Assembly: GCA_035561515.1 (NCBI GenBank)
Contig: DATMXP010000018.1
Coordinates: 199,568 to 263,567 of the forward strand
Length of the DNA: 64,000 nt
Direction: 5' to 3'
From: Terriglobales bacterium
Lineage (GTDB): Bacteria; Acidobacteriota; Terriglobia; Terriglobales; Acidobacteriaceae
Part shown: positions 34,994 through 42,882 of the stretch, one piece after another
Layout of the letters: each line of letters opens with the position of its first letter
How positions within the stretch are numbered: position 1 is the stretch's first letter
Position numbers and translations under genes: made by a program
The notes under the pieces: model-generated
The model's database searches: none
What the model was told of the DNA's origin: nothing
What the model saw: the letters and a program-made list of their open reading frames with translations, nothing else

Positions 34994-36231
34994 TGGGACA
35001 TCCTTCTAGTATCAGCTGGCCAGAGGAGATCTACTTCCTTCTCCTGTTTACAGGTCCACCAAAGTTTCGGATCCGTGAAGCAGATGCTTCGCTCTATGGG
35101 GAACTTGATATCGCTCTGGTGATACAGGTGATGATCTGGGTCGCAGCTGGTCTCTGGCTGTGCATGAAAATGATACAGCAGCGGAGCAGCACGGGGGTGC
35201 TTCAACGGTACTTGGCACCGTGGCTTTTCATCTCGACCTTGGCGATTAGCACGTTGACGTCTATAGCGCCTCCGGTAACGGCCTTCAAGGTCTATCAAAT
35301 TGCGGTGTCGTTTTTGTTCAGCATCCTCTTCCTGGATAGACACGGTATGGAGCAGTTCTTCAAGCGACTGCTGATCGGAAACTTGCTGCTGACGTCGTGT
35401 ATTGGTGTATTCGCGTTGGCTGCTCCGGAACTCGTCTACGAATTCTCCGAAACAAATGCTCTCAGGCTGCGCGGAACTGCGATTACTGAGGCAGGGCCCG
35501 TTGCGGGATTCTCGCTGGTTCTCCTGCTTTGCACCAACTTGCGAATTCCACGCTGGCGCTTCGTAACACTCCTTCTTCTCTCGTCATGGATGCTGATGGC
35601 AAGTCTCACCAGAGTTGCATGGATAGCGGTTGCCTTTGTCGTGTGCTTGGCACTGGTTTTGCGCCCCCGCGTTCGGCATATTCGCTGGATTCGTCTGATC
35701 GGGGTTTCCGCAGCGCTGGCGTTGTCATTGGGCGCGCTTCAGGAACTGCAAAACTACCGCAAGCCAGAAGATATTTATACCCTCAGCAATCGTGTTGGAC
35801 TCTGGCAATACATGACAGATGCGGTGGTTCAAGAAGCTCCCCTTACCGGCTTCGGCTACCTGGCGGGCCCGCGATCGATTGGACTTGAATACAACCCTAT
35901 GCTTGGATCCGGCCATTCCATCTTGATGGACGTGTATGTAAGCGGCGGCCTCTTGTCACTCGCCATGTTTTTCATAATGATGTTCCGCTCCAGCCAGCAT
36001 TCGTTTCGCCTTCTGCGAAGGCACTGTGACTCAATCACGTTTACAAGTCTGTCGCTGTTCGCCGCTGTGCTGATCATGGGCTTCGTCGGTGGTGACCTCG
36101 ACAACAGCCCGTTCGGCTTCACTTTCTGGGGTCTCACTGCCGCGCTGCCGTTGCTGGCTGCGACTGAGAGCAGCTACGCCGTTAGGCGTGCCGAAGTGTT
36201 AGCGACAGTCGAATCGGTGCCGGAGTCATGA
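34993..36231 (+). CDS. O-antigen ligase/polymerase family membrane protein (Wzy-like)
   Basis: 412 residues from GTG 34993 (TAGTG overlap, coupled translation). About ten TM helices, the usual for Wzy/WaaL. A periplasmic loop near 290-330 holds DAVVQEAPLTGFGYLAG and the conserved GHSILMDVYVSGG with the His typical of the Wzy_C family, then YVSGGLLSLAMFF. Polymerase or ligase cannot be told apart by sequence; context with Wzx and Wzz favours polymerase. Confidence 0.82.
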   Translation: MGHPSSISWPEEIYFLLLFTGPPKFRIREADASLYGELDIALVIQVMIWVAAGLWLCMKMIQQRSSTGVLQRYLAPWLFISTLAISTLTSIAPPVTAFKVYQIAVSFLFSILFLDRHGMEQFFKRLLIGNLLLTSCIGVFALAAPELVYEFSETNALRLRGTAITEAGPVAGFSLVLLLCTNLRIPRWRFVTLLLLSSWMLMASLTRVAWIAVAFVVCLALVLRPRVRHIRWIRLIGVSAALALSLGALQELQNYRKPEDIYTLSNRVGLWQYMTDAVVQEAPLTGFGYLAGPRSIGLEYNPMLGSGHSILMDVYVSGGLLSLAMFFIMMFRSSQHSFRLLRRHCDSITFTSLSLFAAVLIMGFVGGDLDNSPFGFTFWGLTAALPLLAATESSYAVRRAEVLATVESVPES

Positions 36232-36329
36232 AGTTAATGCTGCCAATCTGTATCGCTATTCCATCGTTGACATATATCGACGGGCACTTAGGCGTACCCG
36301 CTCTCTGAATTTGTGCAGCTCTGTTAAAG

Positions 36330-37118
36330 ATGCGGCGAGCTGACATTCTGGGAATCGGCGTTCACGAGGTGAACCTGGCCACAGCTACAGCGTTTGTCAT
36401 GGATTCAGTGATTTCGCGCAAACGCGGCTACGTTTGCGTTACTGGCGTTCACGGCATCATGGAAGCTCGGCGTGATCCTCGATTCGCTGGGGTACTGAAT
36501 GAGGCCATGCTGGTAGTTCCTGATGGAATGCCAACCGTCTGGATAGGACGCACCCAAGGGTTTCGTAAGATCGGCCGAGTGTTCGGCCCCGACTTCATGC
36601 TGAGTGTCTGTGCCTCTCTACGGTCGCACGGCGCCCGGCACTTCCTCTATGGCGGTGACACGGGTGTGGCGGAGACCTTGCGCCATTCCCTGTGCACGAG
36701 GGTCTCCGGAGTCGATATCGTCGGTACTTACACTCCGCCATTCAGACCGCTAAACGCTGAAGAATTCCAGCAGCTTGTGACCCTGGTGAGGCGGCTAAAG
36801 CCCGATATCATTTGGGTGGGACTGAGTACGCCAAAGCAAGAACAGTTCATGCGCGAATCTTTGCCGTTCCTCGACACAACGCTAATGATAGGCGTCGGTG
36901 CGGCATTCGACTTCCTTACGGGCCGAATCAACGACAGCCCAGACTGGCTGAAGAAATGCGGAATGCAATGGGCGCATCGCCTGGCACAAGATCCACGGCG
37001 TCTCTGGAAGCGTTACATGTTCAATAACCCACGATTCTTGTGCGCGCTGGCCCTGCAAGCATTTAAAGGCAAACGCGGCCTGGACCTTTCGAGTAGGCAG
37101 AATTCGCTTCATAGCTAA
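36330..37118 (+). CDS. WecG/TagA/CpsF family glycosyltransferase
   Basis: 262 residues. Signature segments are VTGVHGIMEARRDPRFAGVL, VVPDGMPTVWIGR, VFGPDFM and IIWVGLSTPKQEQF, with IGVGAAFDFLTG near the C-terminus. These soluble enzymes (GT26) add ManNAcA or GlcNAc-type sugars to lipid-linked acceptors. It is the only non-initiating glycosyltransferase in the operon. A 98-bp gap without clear promoter separates it from the polymerase gene. Confidence 0.92.
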   Translation: MRRADILGIGVHEVNLATATAFVMDSVISRKRGYVCVTGVHGIMEARRDPRFAGVLNEAMLVVPDGMPTVWIGRTQGFRKIGRVFGPDFMLSVCASLRSHGARHFLYGGDTGVAETLRHSLCTRVSGVDIVGTYTPPFRPLNAEEFQQLVTLVRRLKPDIIWVGLSTPKQEQFMRESLPFLDTTLMIGVGAAFDFLTGRINDSPDWLKKCGMQWAHRLAQDPRRLWKRYMFNNPRFLCALALQAFKGKRGLDLSSRQNSLHS

Positions 37119-37139
37119 ACCAGTCGCACTTCGTCTCTG

Positions 37140-37772
37140 ATGACAACACCAAACATCACCTTGGCCGCTCCCAAACCGACGGAACAGTTGACCTTTGTCT
37201 CAACTGAAAGAAAAGAGACCCCGGCATGGAAACGAGCGACGGACATCCTTCTCTCGTTTGCTTTTCTGGTCCTGCTCTTGCCAATCCTACTAGTCCTCGC
37301 GGTGGCCATAAAACTCGACTCGAAAGGTCCCGTTTTCTTTCGTCAGTTCAGGATCGGACTTGGTGGCATACCATTCACAATCTGGAAACTCCGCAGTATG
37401 AAAGCGGACGTTTCACCTTACGCTCAGTCGCCGAATACGAGCTCCGATCCGCGACTGACCAGAGTGGGCCGCCTGATACGCCGAATTAGCGTTGATGAAT
37501 TGCCCCAACTATGGAATGTACTTCGCGGCGACATGAGCTTGGTCGGCCCTCGGCCAGAGATGCCTTACATAGTCGAGCATTACTCGGCTGAGCAGCGGAT
37601 GCGTCTGGCTATTAAGCCCGGCATTACTGGACTATGGCAGATCAGTCATCACCGTTCATCTCCCATTCACGAAAATCTCCAACACGATCTGTACTACATC
37701 AAGCACTGCAGCATGGCACTCGACTTCAGCATTCTCATCAGGACGATCTTCGCAGTTGCGCGTGGCGTTTAG
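37140..37772 (+). CDS. Initiating sugar transferase (undecaprenyl-phosphate phosphoglycosyltransferase, PglC/WcaJ-type)
   Basis: 210 residues, the size of the catalytic core of monotopic phosphoglycosyltransferases. A membrane helix (LSFAFLVLLLPILLVLAVAI) is followed by KGPVFFRQFRIG, FTIWKLRSMK, DELPQLWNVLRGDMSLVGPRPE and KPGITGLWQIS. The Asp-Glu dyad and basic motifs of the family are present. It transfers a sugar-1-phosphate to the lipid carrier and so starts the repeat unit. The large N-terminal extension of WcaJ is missing. Confidence 0.93.
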   Translation: MTTPNITLAAPKPTEQLTFVSTERKETPAWKRATDILLSFAFLVLLLPILLVLAVAIKLDSKGPVFFRQFRIGLGGIPFTIWKLRSMKADVSPYAQSPNTSSDPRLTRVGRLIRRISVDELPQLWNVLRGDMSLVGPRPEMPYIVEHYSAEQRMRLAIKPGITGLWQISHHRSSPIHENLQHDLYYIKHCSMALDFSILIRTIFAVARGV

Positions 37773-37809
37773 GTCCCCAAACTTCTACAGAAGAGGAAGA
37801 CACAACAAT

Positions 37810-38811
37810 ATGGATAGGACCAGGGTGCTAGTCACTGGAGCAGGTGGTTTCATTGGTAGCCATCTCGTACGTTTCCTCAAGCAGAGGGGATATTGGGTTC
37901 GCGGTGTAGACATCAAGCTGCCGGAATTCAATACGACCGATGCCGATGAATTTCTGCTGTTAGACCTTCGTCATTGGGAACACTGCCTTCAGGCAACCCG
38001 GGATGTCGAGCATGTTTACGCGTTGGCCGCGGACATGGGGGGTATGGGATATATTTCGTTCAACCACGCGCGCATTCTACGTAACAACTCCCTCATCAAC
38101 CTGCATACGATCGAAGCAGCACGGATCAACAAGGTGCAACGTTACCTTTACACGTCCTCGGCATGTGTGTATCCGGAGTACCGACAGCTCACCGCGGATG
38201 TTCCTCCGCTAAAAGAGAGCGACGCCTACCCCGCTGAGCCGCAGGACGCCTATGGTTGGGAAAAGCTTGTGAGCGAGCGATTGTGTGCGCACTACTTCGA
38301 GGACTTTGGTTTGGAAACACGCGTTGTTCGCTTCCATAACATCTTTGGCCCTTTCGGCACGTGGGAAGGCGGCCGTGAAAAGGCGCCGGCCGCCCTATGC
38401 AGGAAGATTGCGGCAGCAAAGCTGCAGGGTAAAGATGAAATCGATATATGGGGAGACGGTGAGCAGACACGCTCCTTCTGCTACATCGATGACTGCGTTC
38501 TCGGTATCTACAAGCTCTTTAATTCCGACTACAGCGCTCCTCTAAACCTTGGCCAGGATCGCATGATAAGCATCAACGACCTTGCTGATCTCATTGCCAG
38601 CATCGCCGGAATACCTATCCGCAAGAGACACGTGAGCGGTCCGCAGGGGGTTCGTGGTCGAAACTCGGACAACACTCAACTTCAACGTGTTCTGGGCTGG
38701 GCTCCCCAAATTAGTCTTGAAGAAGGCCTGAGCACGACGTACAAGTGGATCGAGTCACAAGTGCAGGCAAAGCTTTCGCGCACTGCGCTGGCACTCGGCG
38801 CGGCAGGGTAA
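37810..38811 (+). CDS. GDP-mannose 3,5-epimerase-like NAD-dependent sugar-nucleotide epimerase
   Basis: 333 residues from ATG 37810, with AAGAGGAAG upstream; an earlier in-frame start overlaps the previous gene. NAD-binding GAGGFIGSHLV at 10-20, then ADMGGMGYI, the catalytic SSACVYPE with YxxxK in DAYGWEKLV, and FHNIFGPFGTWEGGREKAP. The ADMGGMG, AEPQDAYG and GPFGTW...REKAPAA stretches are those of plant GDP-mannose 3,5-epimerase, so GDP-L-galactose or GDP-L-gulose is the likely product. It would supply an L-sugar to the exopolysaccharide. Confidence 0.88.
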   Translation: MDRTRVLVTGAGGFIGSHLVRFLKQRGYWVRGVDIKLPEFNTTDADEFLLLDLRHWEHCLQATRDVEHVYALAADMGGMGYISFNHARILRNNSLINLHTIEAARINKVQRYLYTSSACVYPEYRQLTADVPPLKESDAYPAEPQDAYGWEKLVSERLCAHYFEDFGLETRVVRFHNIFGPFGTWEGGREKAPAALCRKIAAAKLQGKDEIDIWGDGEQTRSFCYIDDCVLGIYKLFNSDYSAPLNLGQDRMISINDLADLIASIAGIPIRKRHVSGPQGVRGRNSDNTQLQRVLGWAPQISLEEGLSTTYKWIESQVQAKLSRTALALGAAG

Positions 38812-38812
38812 T

Positions 38813-38833
38813 CTGATAGCATTTTGTTATCAG
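38813..38833 (+). terminator. Hairpin CTGATAGC-ATTTT-GTTATCAG after the EPS operon
   Basis: An eight-base-pair stem (one G-T wobble) with an ATTTT loop begins 2 nt after the epimerase stop and ends 12 nt before the response regulator start. The stem is weak and there is no T-run, so it may be a partial terminator, an mRNA end stabiliser or a structure that modulates translation of the regulator. Confidence 0.4.
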
Positions 38834-38844
38834 CGGCGGTTTTT

Positions 38845-39552
38845 ATGGATTCTGTTCTGATCATCGAAGATAGCCGCGCCATGCAGAAGGCGATCCAGCG
38901 AATCTTCGCTGCGGAATCCTTCGTCGTGGAAACTGCGGCCGACGGAATTACCGGCCTGCAGATGTTTCGTGAGAATCTTCCGAGCGCCGTCATACTCGAT
39001 TTGAAACTGCCCGGCATTTCGGGTCGGGATCTGTGCCGGGAGTTCAAAAGTATCAGTTCAACTACTCCCATTGTGGTTGTAAGTGCGAATTCCGAAACTG
39101 ACGATAAAGTTCTGCTGCTCGAGTTGGGGGCCGACGACTATGTGACTAAGCCCTTCAGCCCAAAGGAACTCTTAGCGAGAGTTCGCCGTGCGATTCGTCG
39201 TACGCAAGAGGCTCCTGCAACGTCGGTGCAAACGAATACGGGTTCGGTGAAGAGTTTCTCGGATGTGCAGGTGAAGTACGAGTCCATGGAAGTCACGAAG
39301 AACGGGCGGAAGATCCAACTGACAGCGCAAGAATTCCGCACACTTAAGTATTTTCTCGAACATCCGGGAAAGGTTATATCGCGGGATGAGCTACTGAATG
39401 AGGTCTGGGGTTACACCAATTATCCTTCGACACGTACGGTTGACAATCACGTTTTAAGACTTCGGCATAAGTTGGAACCGGATCCTTCCAATCCGAAGTT
39501 CTTTGTCACACTTCACGGATCGGGGTACCGCTTTGACCCGTCTGGGGCATGA
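38845..39552 (+). CDS. OmpR/PhoB-type response regulator
   Basis: 235 residues from ATG 38845 (an upstream TTG at 38824 lies inside the hairpin). Receiver domain with acidic pocket IEDSR, phospho-acceptor Asp in VILDLKLPG, switch Ser in VVSANS and Lys in DDYVTKPFSPKEL. The C-terminal winged helix has FRTLKYFLEHPGKVISRDELL, WGYTNYPSTRTVDNHVLRLR and LHGSGYRF. It follows the EPS operon by 33 nt and has no kinase beside it. The DNA-binding domain closely matches that of the receiver-less regulator at 52491. The family binds 11-bp direct repeats, so it is a candidate ligand of the repeats near 23103 and 24563. Confidence 0.93.
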   Translation: MDSVLIIEDSRAMQKAIQRIFAAESFVVETAADGITGLQMFRENLPSAVILDLKLPGISGRDLCREFKSISSTTPIVVVSANSETDDKVLLLELGADDYVTKPFSPKELLARVRRAIRRTQEAPATSVQTNTGSVKSFSDVQVKYESMEVTKNGRKIQLTAQEFRTLKYFLEHPGKVISRDELLNEVWGYTNYPSTRTVDNHVLRLRHKLEPDPSNPKFFVTLHGSGYRFDPSGA

Positions 39553-39767
39553 AGGACCTAGCATTACAGACGTTCAGTGCTGCCTGAGGAGCATGTTTTC
39601 GAAAACTTACGGCATCTCGAAAACTTCACCGCTTTTCACTCCAGAACGCGCGAAGAAGAGTCCGCCCTTCCGGTGTGAAGCAATCCCATCACCATGTAAA
39701 ACTCGTGCCTACGATCGCAACGCTTCTCGCGTCCGTCGTGCTGCGTGGTGCAGATGCCGAAAACGCA

Positions 39768-39773
39768 TATAAT
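39768..39773 (+). promoter_or_regulatory. Consensus -10 hexamer TATAAT
   Basis: A perfect TATAAT precedes the sigma-factor start region. It lies only 9 nt before GTG 39783, so use of this promoter would give a very short leader for that start, or a leader of about 60 nt for GTG 39837. No TTGACA-like -35 is present at the right distance. Confidence 0.3.
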
Positions 39774-39782
39774 GAGGCACCC

Positions 39783-40481
39783 GTGTCGGCGAGTGGCATT
39801 GGCACAAAGGAGAGCTCGCCAAGGAACATAACGGCCGTGTCTTCACGCCCCCAAATCGCAGCAGAAGTCGAGGCGAACCTCATCCAAAGGATTTGCGCCG
39901 GCGAAAAAGATCTCTATTACGAATTGGTGCGCCCCTACGAACGTGCGGTCTATGTTGCTGCACACTCGGTATTGCAGAACGAACACGATGCGGAGGAAGT
40001 GGCGCAGGAGTCGATCCTGAAGGCTTTCGCGGCCCTAAGTAGCTTCCGTGCCGAGGCGAAGTTCAGCACCTGGCTCATCCAGATCACGATCAACGAAGCA
40101 CGCATGCGATATCGTAAGGACCGCGCACACCTCTACGAATCGATTGATGCGCACCAGACGGACGACGAAGGCGATTACTTCCCGAAAGATTACGCCGACT
40201 GGCGCGAGATTCCTTCAGAAGCGCTCGAGCGAAAAGAATTAAAGGAAACTTTAAAGCGAGGTATTGAGTCCTTGGACCCAAAATACCGGGAAGTCTTTAT
40301 CCTACGGGACGTTCAGGACCTCAGCATTGCCGAAACGGCCCAAGCACTGGGCATCAGTGAGGCAAATGTAAAGACCAGGCTCTTGCGTGCCCGCCTCATG
40401 ATGCGCGACGTGCTCGCCCCCGGTTTCGACGGTGCCTGGGCGACCGGGGAAAAGGGCTGGAAGAAAGTGCGGCCATGGTGA
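39783..40481 (+). CDS. ECF sigma-70 family RNA polymerase sigma factor
   Basis: 232 residues from GTG 39783 (GAGG five bases upstream); GTG 39675 and GTG 39837 are alternatives. Region 2 is LYYELVRPYERAVYVAAHSVL, then DAEEVAQESILKAFAAL and FSTWLIQITINEARMRYRK. Region 4 is LDPKYREVFILRDVQDLSIAETAQALGIS followed by VKTRLLRARLMMRDVL. It directs RNA polymerase to a stress or envelope regulon. The convergent zinc-finger protein at 40564 is a likely anti-sigma partner. Confidence 0.92.
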   Translation: MSASGIGTKESSPRNITAVSSRPQIAAEVEANLIQRICAGEKDLYYELVRPYERAVYVAAHSVLQNEHDAEEVAQESILKAFAALSSFRAEAKFSTWLIQITINEARMRYRKDRAHLYESIDAHQTDDEGDYFPKDYADWREIPSEALERKELKETLKRGIESLDPKYREVFILRDVQDLSIAETAQALGISEANVKTRLLRARLMMRDVLAPGFDGAWATGEKGWKKVRPW

Positions 40482-40563
40482 AGCGCGTCACCACCATCGA
40501 TCCCTCGTCCAAAAGAGTTCAGTCCGAAACTCCTACGTTAGACTTGAGGATGCAGCGAGGTGG

Positions 40564-40806
40564 TCAGCAGACGATTCGCGCGTGCACTTTCTCGAATAAC
40601 CTGCGGCTGAATCCAAGTGGAAGTTCGATCACATCAGCCGATCCCACTAATCGAACGATGTTGCTCATGCCGTCGAAGACTGCGCGGCAGCTGTGGCACT
40701 CTTGCACATGCGATTCAATCTGAGATCGCAATTCGGGCGAGACGTCGTGATCGATGTAGTTCGAAAGCTCGCGCAGCACCTCTAAGCAACCGATCTGTAG
40801 TTCCAT
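40564..40806 (-). CDS. Small anti-sigma-like zinc-finger protein (zf-HC2 type)
   Basis: 80 residues from ATG 40806 (AGGAGACG upstream); the longer reading to 40932 adds a segment with no family resemblance. The core GCLEVLRELSNYIDHDVSPEL, ESHVQECHSCRAVFDG carries the H-x3-C-x2-C zinc motif of ZAS-type anti-sigma factors. There is no transmembrane or sensor part, so it is a minimal cytoplasmic domain. It is paralogous to the 82-residue protein at 41469: both share CLEV.RE.SNY, the SPEL/TPEL segment and the C-terminal ELP.GFS/ELPSDFS. It is convergent with the ECF sigma gene. Confidence 0.82.
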   Translation of the reverse strand: MELQIGCLEVLRELSNYIDHDVSPELRSQIESHVQECHSCRAVFDGMSNIVRLVGSADVIELPLGFSRRLFEKVHARIVC

Positions 40807-41032
40807 TAAGGACACGTCTCCTAACCACGCGTCATCGGATGCGGTTGCATGCGCGAAGTGACAAACTGCGCACTTATCGGGCGTGCTTGTCACATTTCTG
40901 ACAGCGGCGAAATCCGAGCCCGTGAACGCCAAAGTTGTGGCGGCAAATGGGGTCGATCAGAGATGCGACCAACGTTTCGATATCGAAACAGCAGCCGCAA
41001 GCAGCCGGGAGTAACAACATTTGTCTGGGAGT

Positions 41033-41374
41033 ATGGTCAAGGACCAGAGCGTACTGGGGCTGTCGGAAACTTTGTTGTTCCGACACTACGTCGAACTGAG
41101 AAATGGCAAGATCTTCTTCGATATGACCAGTGCGCCCGGTGAGGACGCCATCGACGGTATGAGGATCGACCCAGATGGGAACCTCTACGTCTCGGGGCCC
41201 TTAGGTCTCTGGATCATCTCTGCGACTGGCGAGCACCTGGGCACCATCAAAATGCCGATGCACCCGCACAACCTCGCCTGGGGCGACGACGACCACCGGA
41301 CTTTGTATCTTACGGCTCGTTCGGGAATCTACCGAATGAGGACCAACATTCCGGGAACCGGTGTTCCGAAGTAG
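41033..41374 (+). pseudogene. C-terminal remnant of an SMP-30/gluconolactonase-like protein
   Basis: About 95 residues match the end of bacterial gluconolactonases: IFFDMTSAPGEDAIDGMRID, GNLYVSGPLGLWIIS, GEHLGTIKMP and NLAWGDDDHRTLYLTARSGIYRM. Intact members are around 300 residues, and the first two thirds of the beta-propeller with most Ca-ligands are absent. The open frame begins at ATG 41033 with unrelated residues and no good ribosome site. Best read as a degraded gene lying between the two anti-sigma-like genes. Confidence 0.7.
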
Positions 41375-41468
41375 ATGAATGGACCCGACCCGCCGCCTCT
41401 TGTAATGCATAGATGGTAGGTCGGTTAAGCAACATGGGTATAATTGAGACGAACCAACGGGAGCTTTC

Positions 41469-41717
41469 ATGTCGGTGATTGAAATCAGTTGCTTGGAGGT
41501 CTGGCGTGAGGTCTCGAACTATCTCGAGAAAGACGTTACCCCTGAGCTGCGCCAGCGCATGGAGGCCCACTTCAAGGTCTGCAACCACTGCTACGCCATC
41601 ATGGAAGGCACGCGGAATACGGTGAAGTTGGTGGCAGATGGCGTTGAGTTCGAACTTCCTTCTGACTTTAGTGGCCGCTTGCAGGAGCGGCTCAAGAAAT
41701 CAGGTCTCGCGCGCTAG
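41469..41717 (+). CDS. Small anti-sigma-like zinc-finger protein, paralogue
   Basis: 82 residues with GGGAGC about 8 nt upstream of the ATG. Core: SCLEVWREVSNYLEKDVTPEL, then HFKVCNHCYAIMEG (H-x3-C-x2-C) and FELPSDFSGRLQERL. It is clearly related to the protein at 40564, so one arose by duplication. A TATAAT at 41439-41444 lies just upstream. The last 18 bases overlap the end of the convergent NTF2-like gene. Confidence 0.82.
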   Translation: MSVIEISCLEVWREVSNYLEKDVTPELRQRMEAHFKVCNHCYAIMEGTRNTVKLVADGVEFELPSDFSGRLQERLKKSGLAR

Positions 41718-42113
41718 TGTATCGGGCACATCGAGGTTCGTGATGTGACTAATCAGGCGCCAACCTTGAGGCCGGCGTTGCCACAGGTCCATGTAACGTT
41801 CGCGAATCAGCTGAGCGGCGCCGCCCTTCTTGGGTGAGTAGTCGAACACCTGCCAGCCATACTCCAAGGCAACATCGCCCATCACTCGGATCTCGATGAT
41901 GATGACGGTGTACTTGAGCTGATTCTCTTCGAGAAATTGGGCTAGGTGCCCGCGCAGCTTGGCAATCCCGTCTTTGCCCCACCAGGACTGTGACCTGTCG
42001 GAGAAGTTCACCAACCCATCATCCAGCACTGAACAGAGCAGGTTCAGGTCGCCGGTGTTATAGCCATCGCGGATCGCGGTGCGTGCAACGTTGATGGCGA
42101 GTGTGTCGTCCAT
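41700..42113 (-). CDS. NTF2-like/SnoaL-like (DUF4440-type) protein
   Basis: 137 residues from ATG 42113 (MDDTLAINVARTAIRDGYN); the longer open frame has an unrelated leader. The fold pattern is a helix-rich start, then NLLCSVLDDGLVNFSD, SWWGKDGIAKLRGHL, and a beta sheet (YTVIIIEIRVMGDVALEYGW, LIRERYMDLWQRRPQGWRLI). The WRLISHITN end is typical of the SnoaL/DUF4440 group. These are small isomerase- or hydrolase-like proteins without catalytic residues that can be named here. Function unknown. Confidence 0.75.
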   Translation of the reverse strand: MDDTLAINVARTAIRDGYNTGDLNLLCSVLDDGLVNFSDRSQSWWGKDGIAKLRGHLAQFLEENQLKYTVIIIEIRVMGDVALEYGWQVFDYSPKKGGAAQLIRERYMDLWQRRPQGWRLISHITNLDVPDTLARET

Positions 42114-42153
42114 AGACGTGCAAAACCATAGCACAGTTGAGCAGTGGCAGTAA

Positions 42154-42882
42154 TCAGGAGCAGGCGAGTCGAAGGACAATCTGGCGGGATTCGCGGGCGG
42201 CGATCTTTCGGTTGACATAAGTGCCCGCCTTGCCGAAGCGGATGTGCGCCTGGATGTGGTCTATCCCGAAAAGCTTCCAGAGGTGTGTAGCGAATGTCAT
42301 CGCGCCCCAATAGCAGACGTCGGTCGCCGGATCGGCATTGCTCGCGGAATATGAGATGGCGGTCGGTATGACTTTGGCTGCAGAATCAATCGCGGACTGG
42401 AACAGCGATGGACGGAACGTCAGCACCGAAGCTCCGTCGGTACTGGTGCCCTCAGGAAAAACGACGACCAGTTGACCCGTGGAAAGCCGGTTCTCAAGCA
42501 GTCGGTTGACTCGTCGTGCATCTTTCCGGGATTCTCGCTTCAGGTAGATCGTTCCGGCGATTCGCGTTAAACGTCCGACCAGCGGCCAATCCGCAACTTC
42601 GCTCTTTGATACGAAAGCACATGGCGCCACAGAACTCAAAACAAGCACATCGATATAGCTCAAGTGGTTCGAAGCGATGAGTCCGCCGGTTGGAATCTCT
42701 CCCTCTGAGGTCACGGAGATCCGCAATGCCTCGAGACCTTTCCGGCTCCAGCGTCGAAGCCAATCTGCGCGTTCCAGCTGATTCAATGGCCGATATCGCG
42801 ACATTCGCCGGTGGTCGTTTGCTGCGCGGCACACAACTGACAGGAGTCGGAATGCAGTCTGAAAGCGGCGCGCTGTTTTCAT
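42154..42882 (-). CDS. olsA: 1-acylglycerol-3-phosphate acyltransferase-like protein (PlsC/OlsA type)
   Basis: 242 residues. The NHLSYIDVL motif (N-H-x4-D) and VFPEGTSTDG are the catalytic blocks of the PlsC family. The gene is overlapped 4 nt by an OlsB-like acyltransferase, so it fits the second step of ornithine-lipid synthesis (acylation of lyso-ornithine lipid), with PlsC proper as the alternative. No TM helix stands out except a weak one. The symbol is context-based. Confidence 0.72.
   Translation of the reverse strand: MKTARRFQTAFRLLSVVCRAANDHRRMSRYRPLNQLERADWLRRWSRKGLEALRISVTSEGEIPTGGLIASNHLSYIDVLVLSSVAPCAFVSKSEVADWPLVGRLTRIAGTIYLKRESRKDARRVNRLLENRLSTGQLVVVFPEGTSTDGASVLTFRPSLFQSAIDSAAKVIPTAISYSASNADPATDVCYWGAMTFATHLWKLFGIDHIQAHIRFGKAGTYVNRKIAARESRQIVLRLACS

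Noticed and set aside
36228..36308. Small plus-strand frame (26 residues) starting in the ATGA at the polymerase stop
   Set aside because: Translation coupling is possible, but the peptide has no recognisable features and the length is easily reached by chance.
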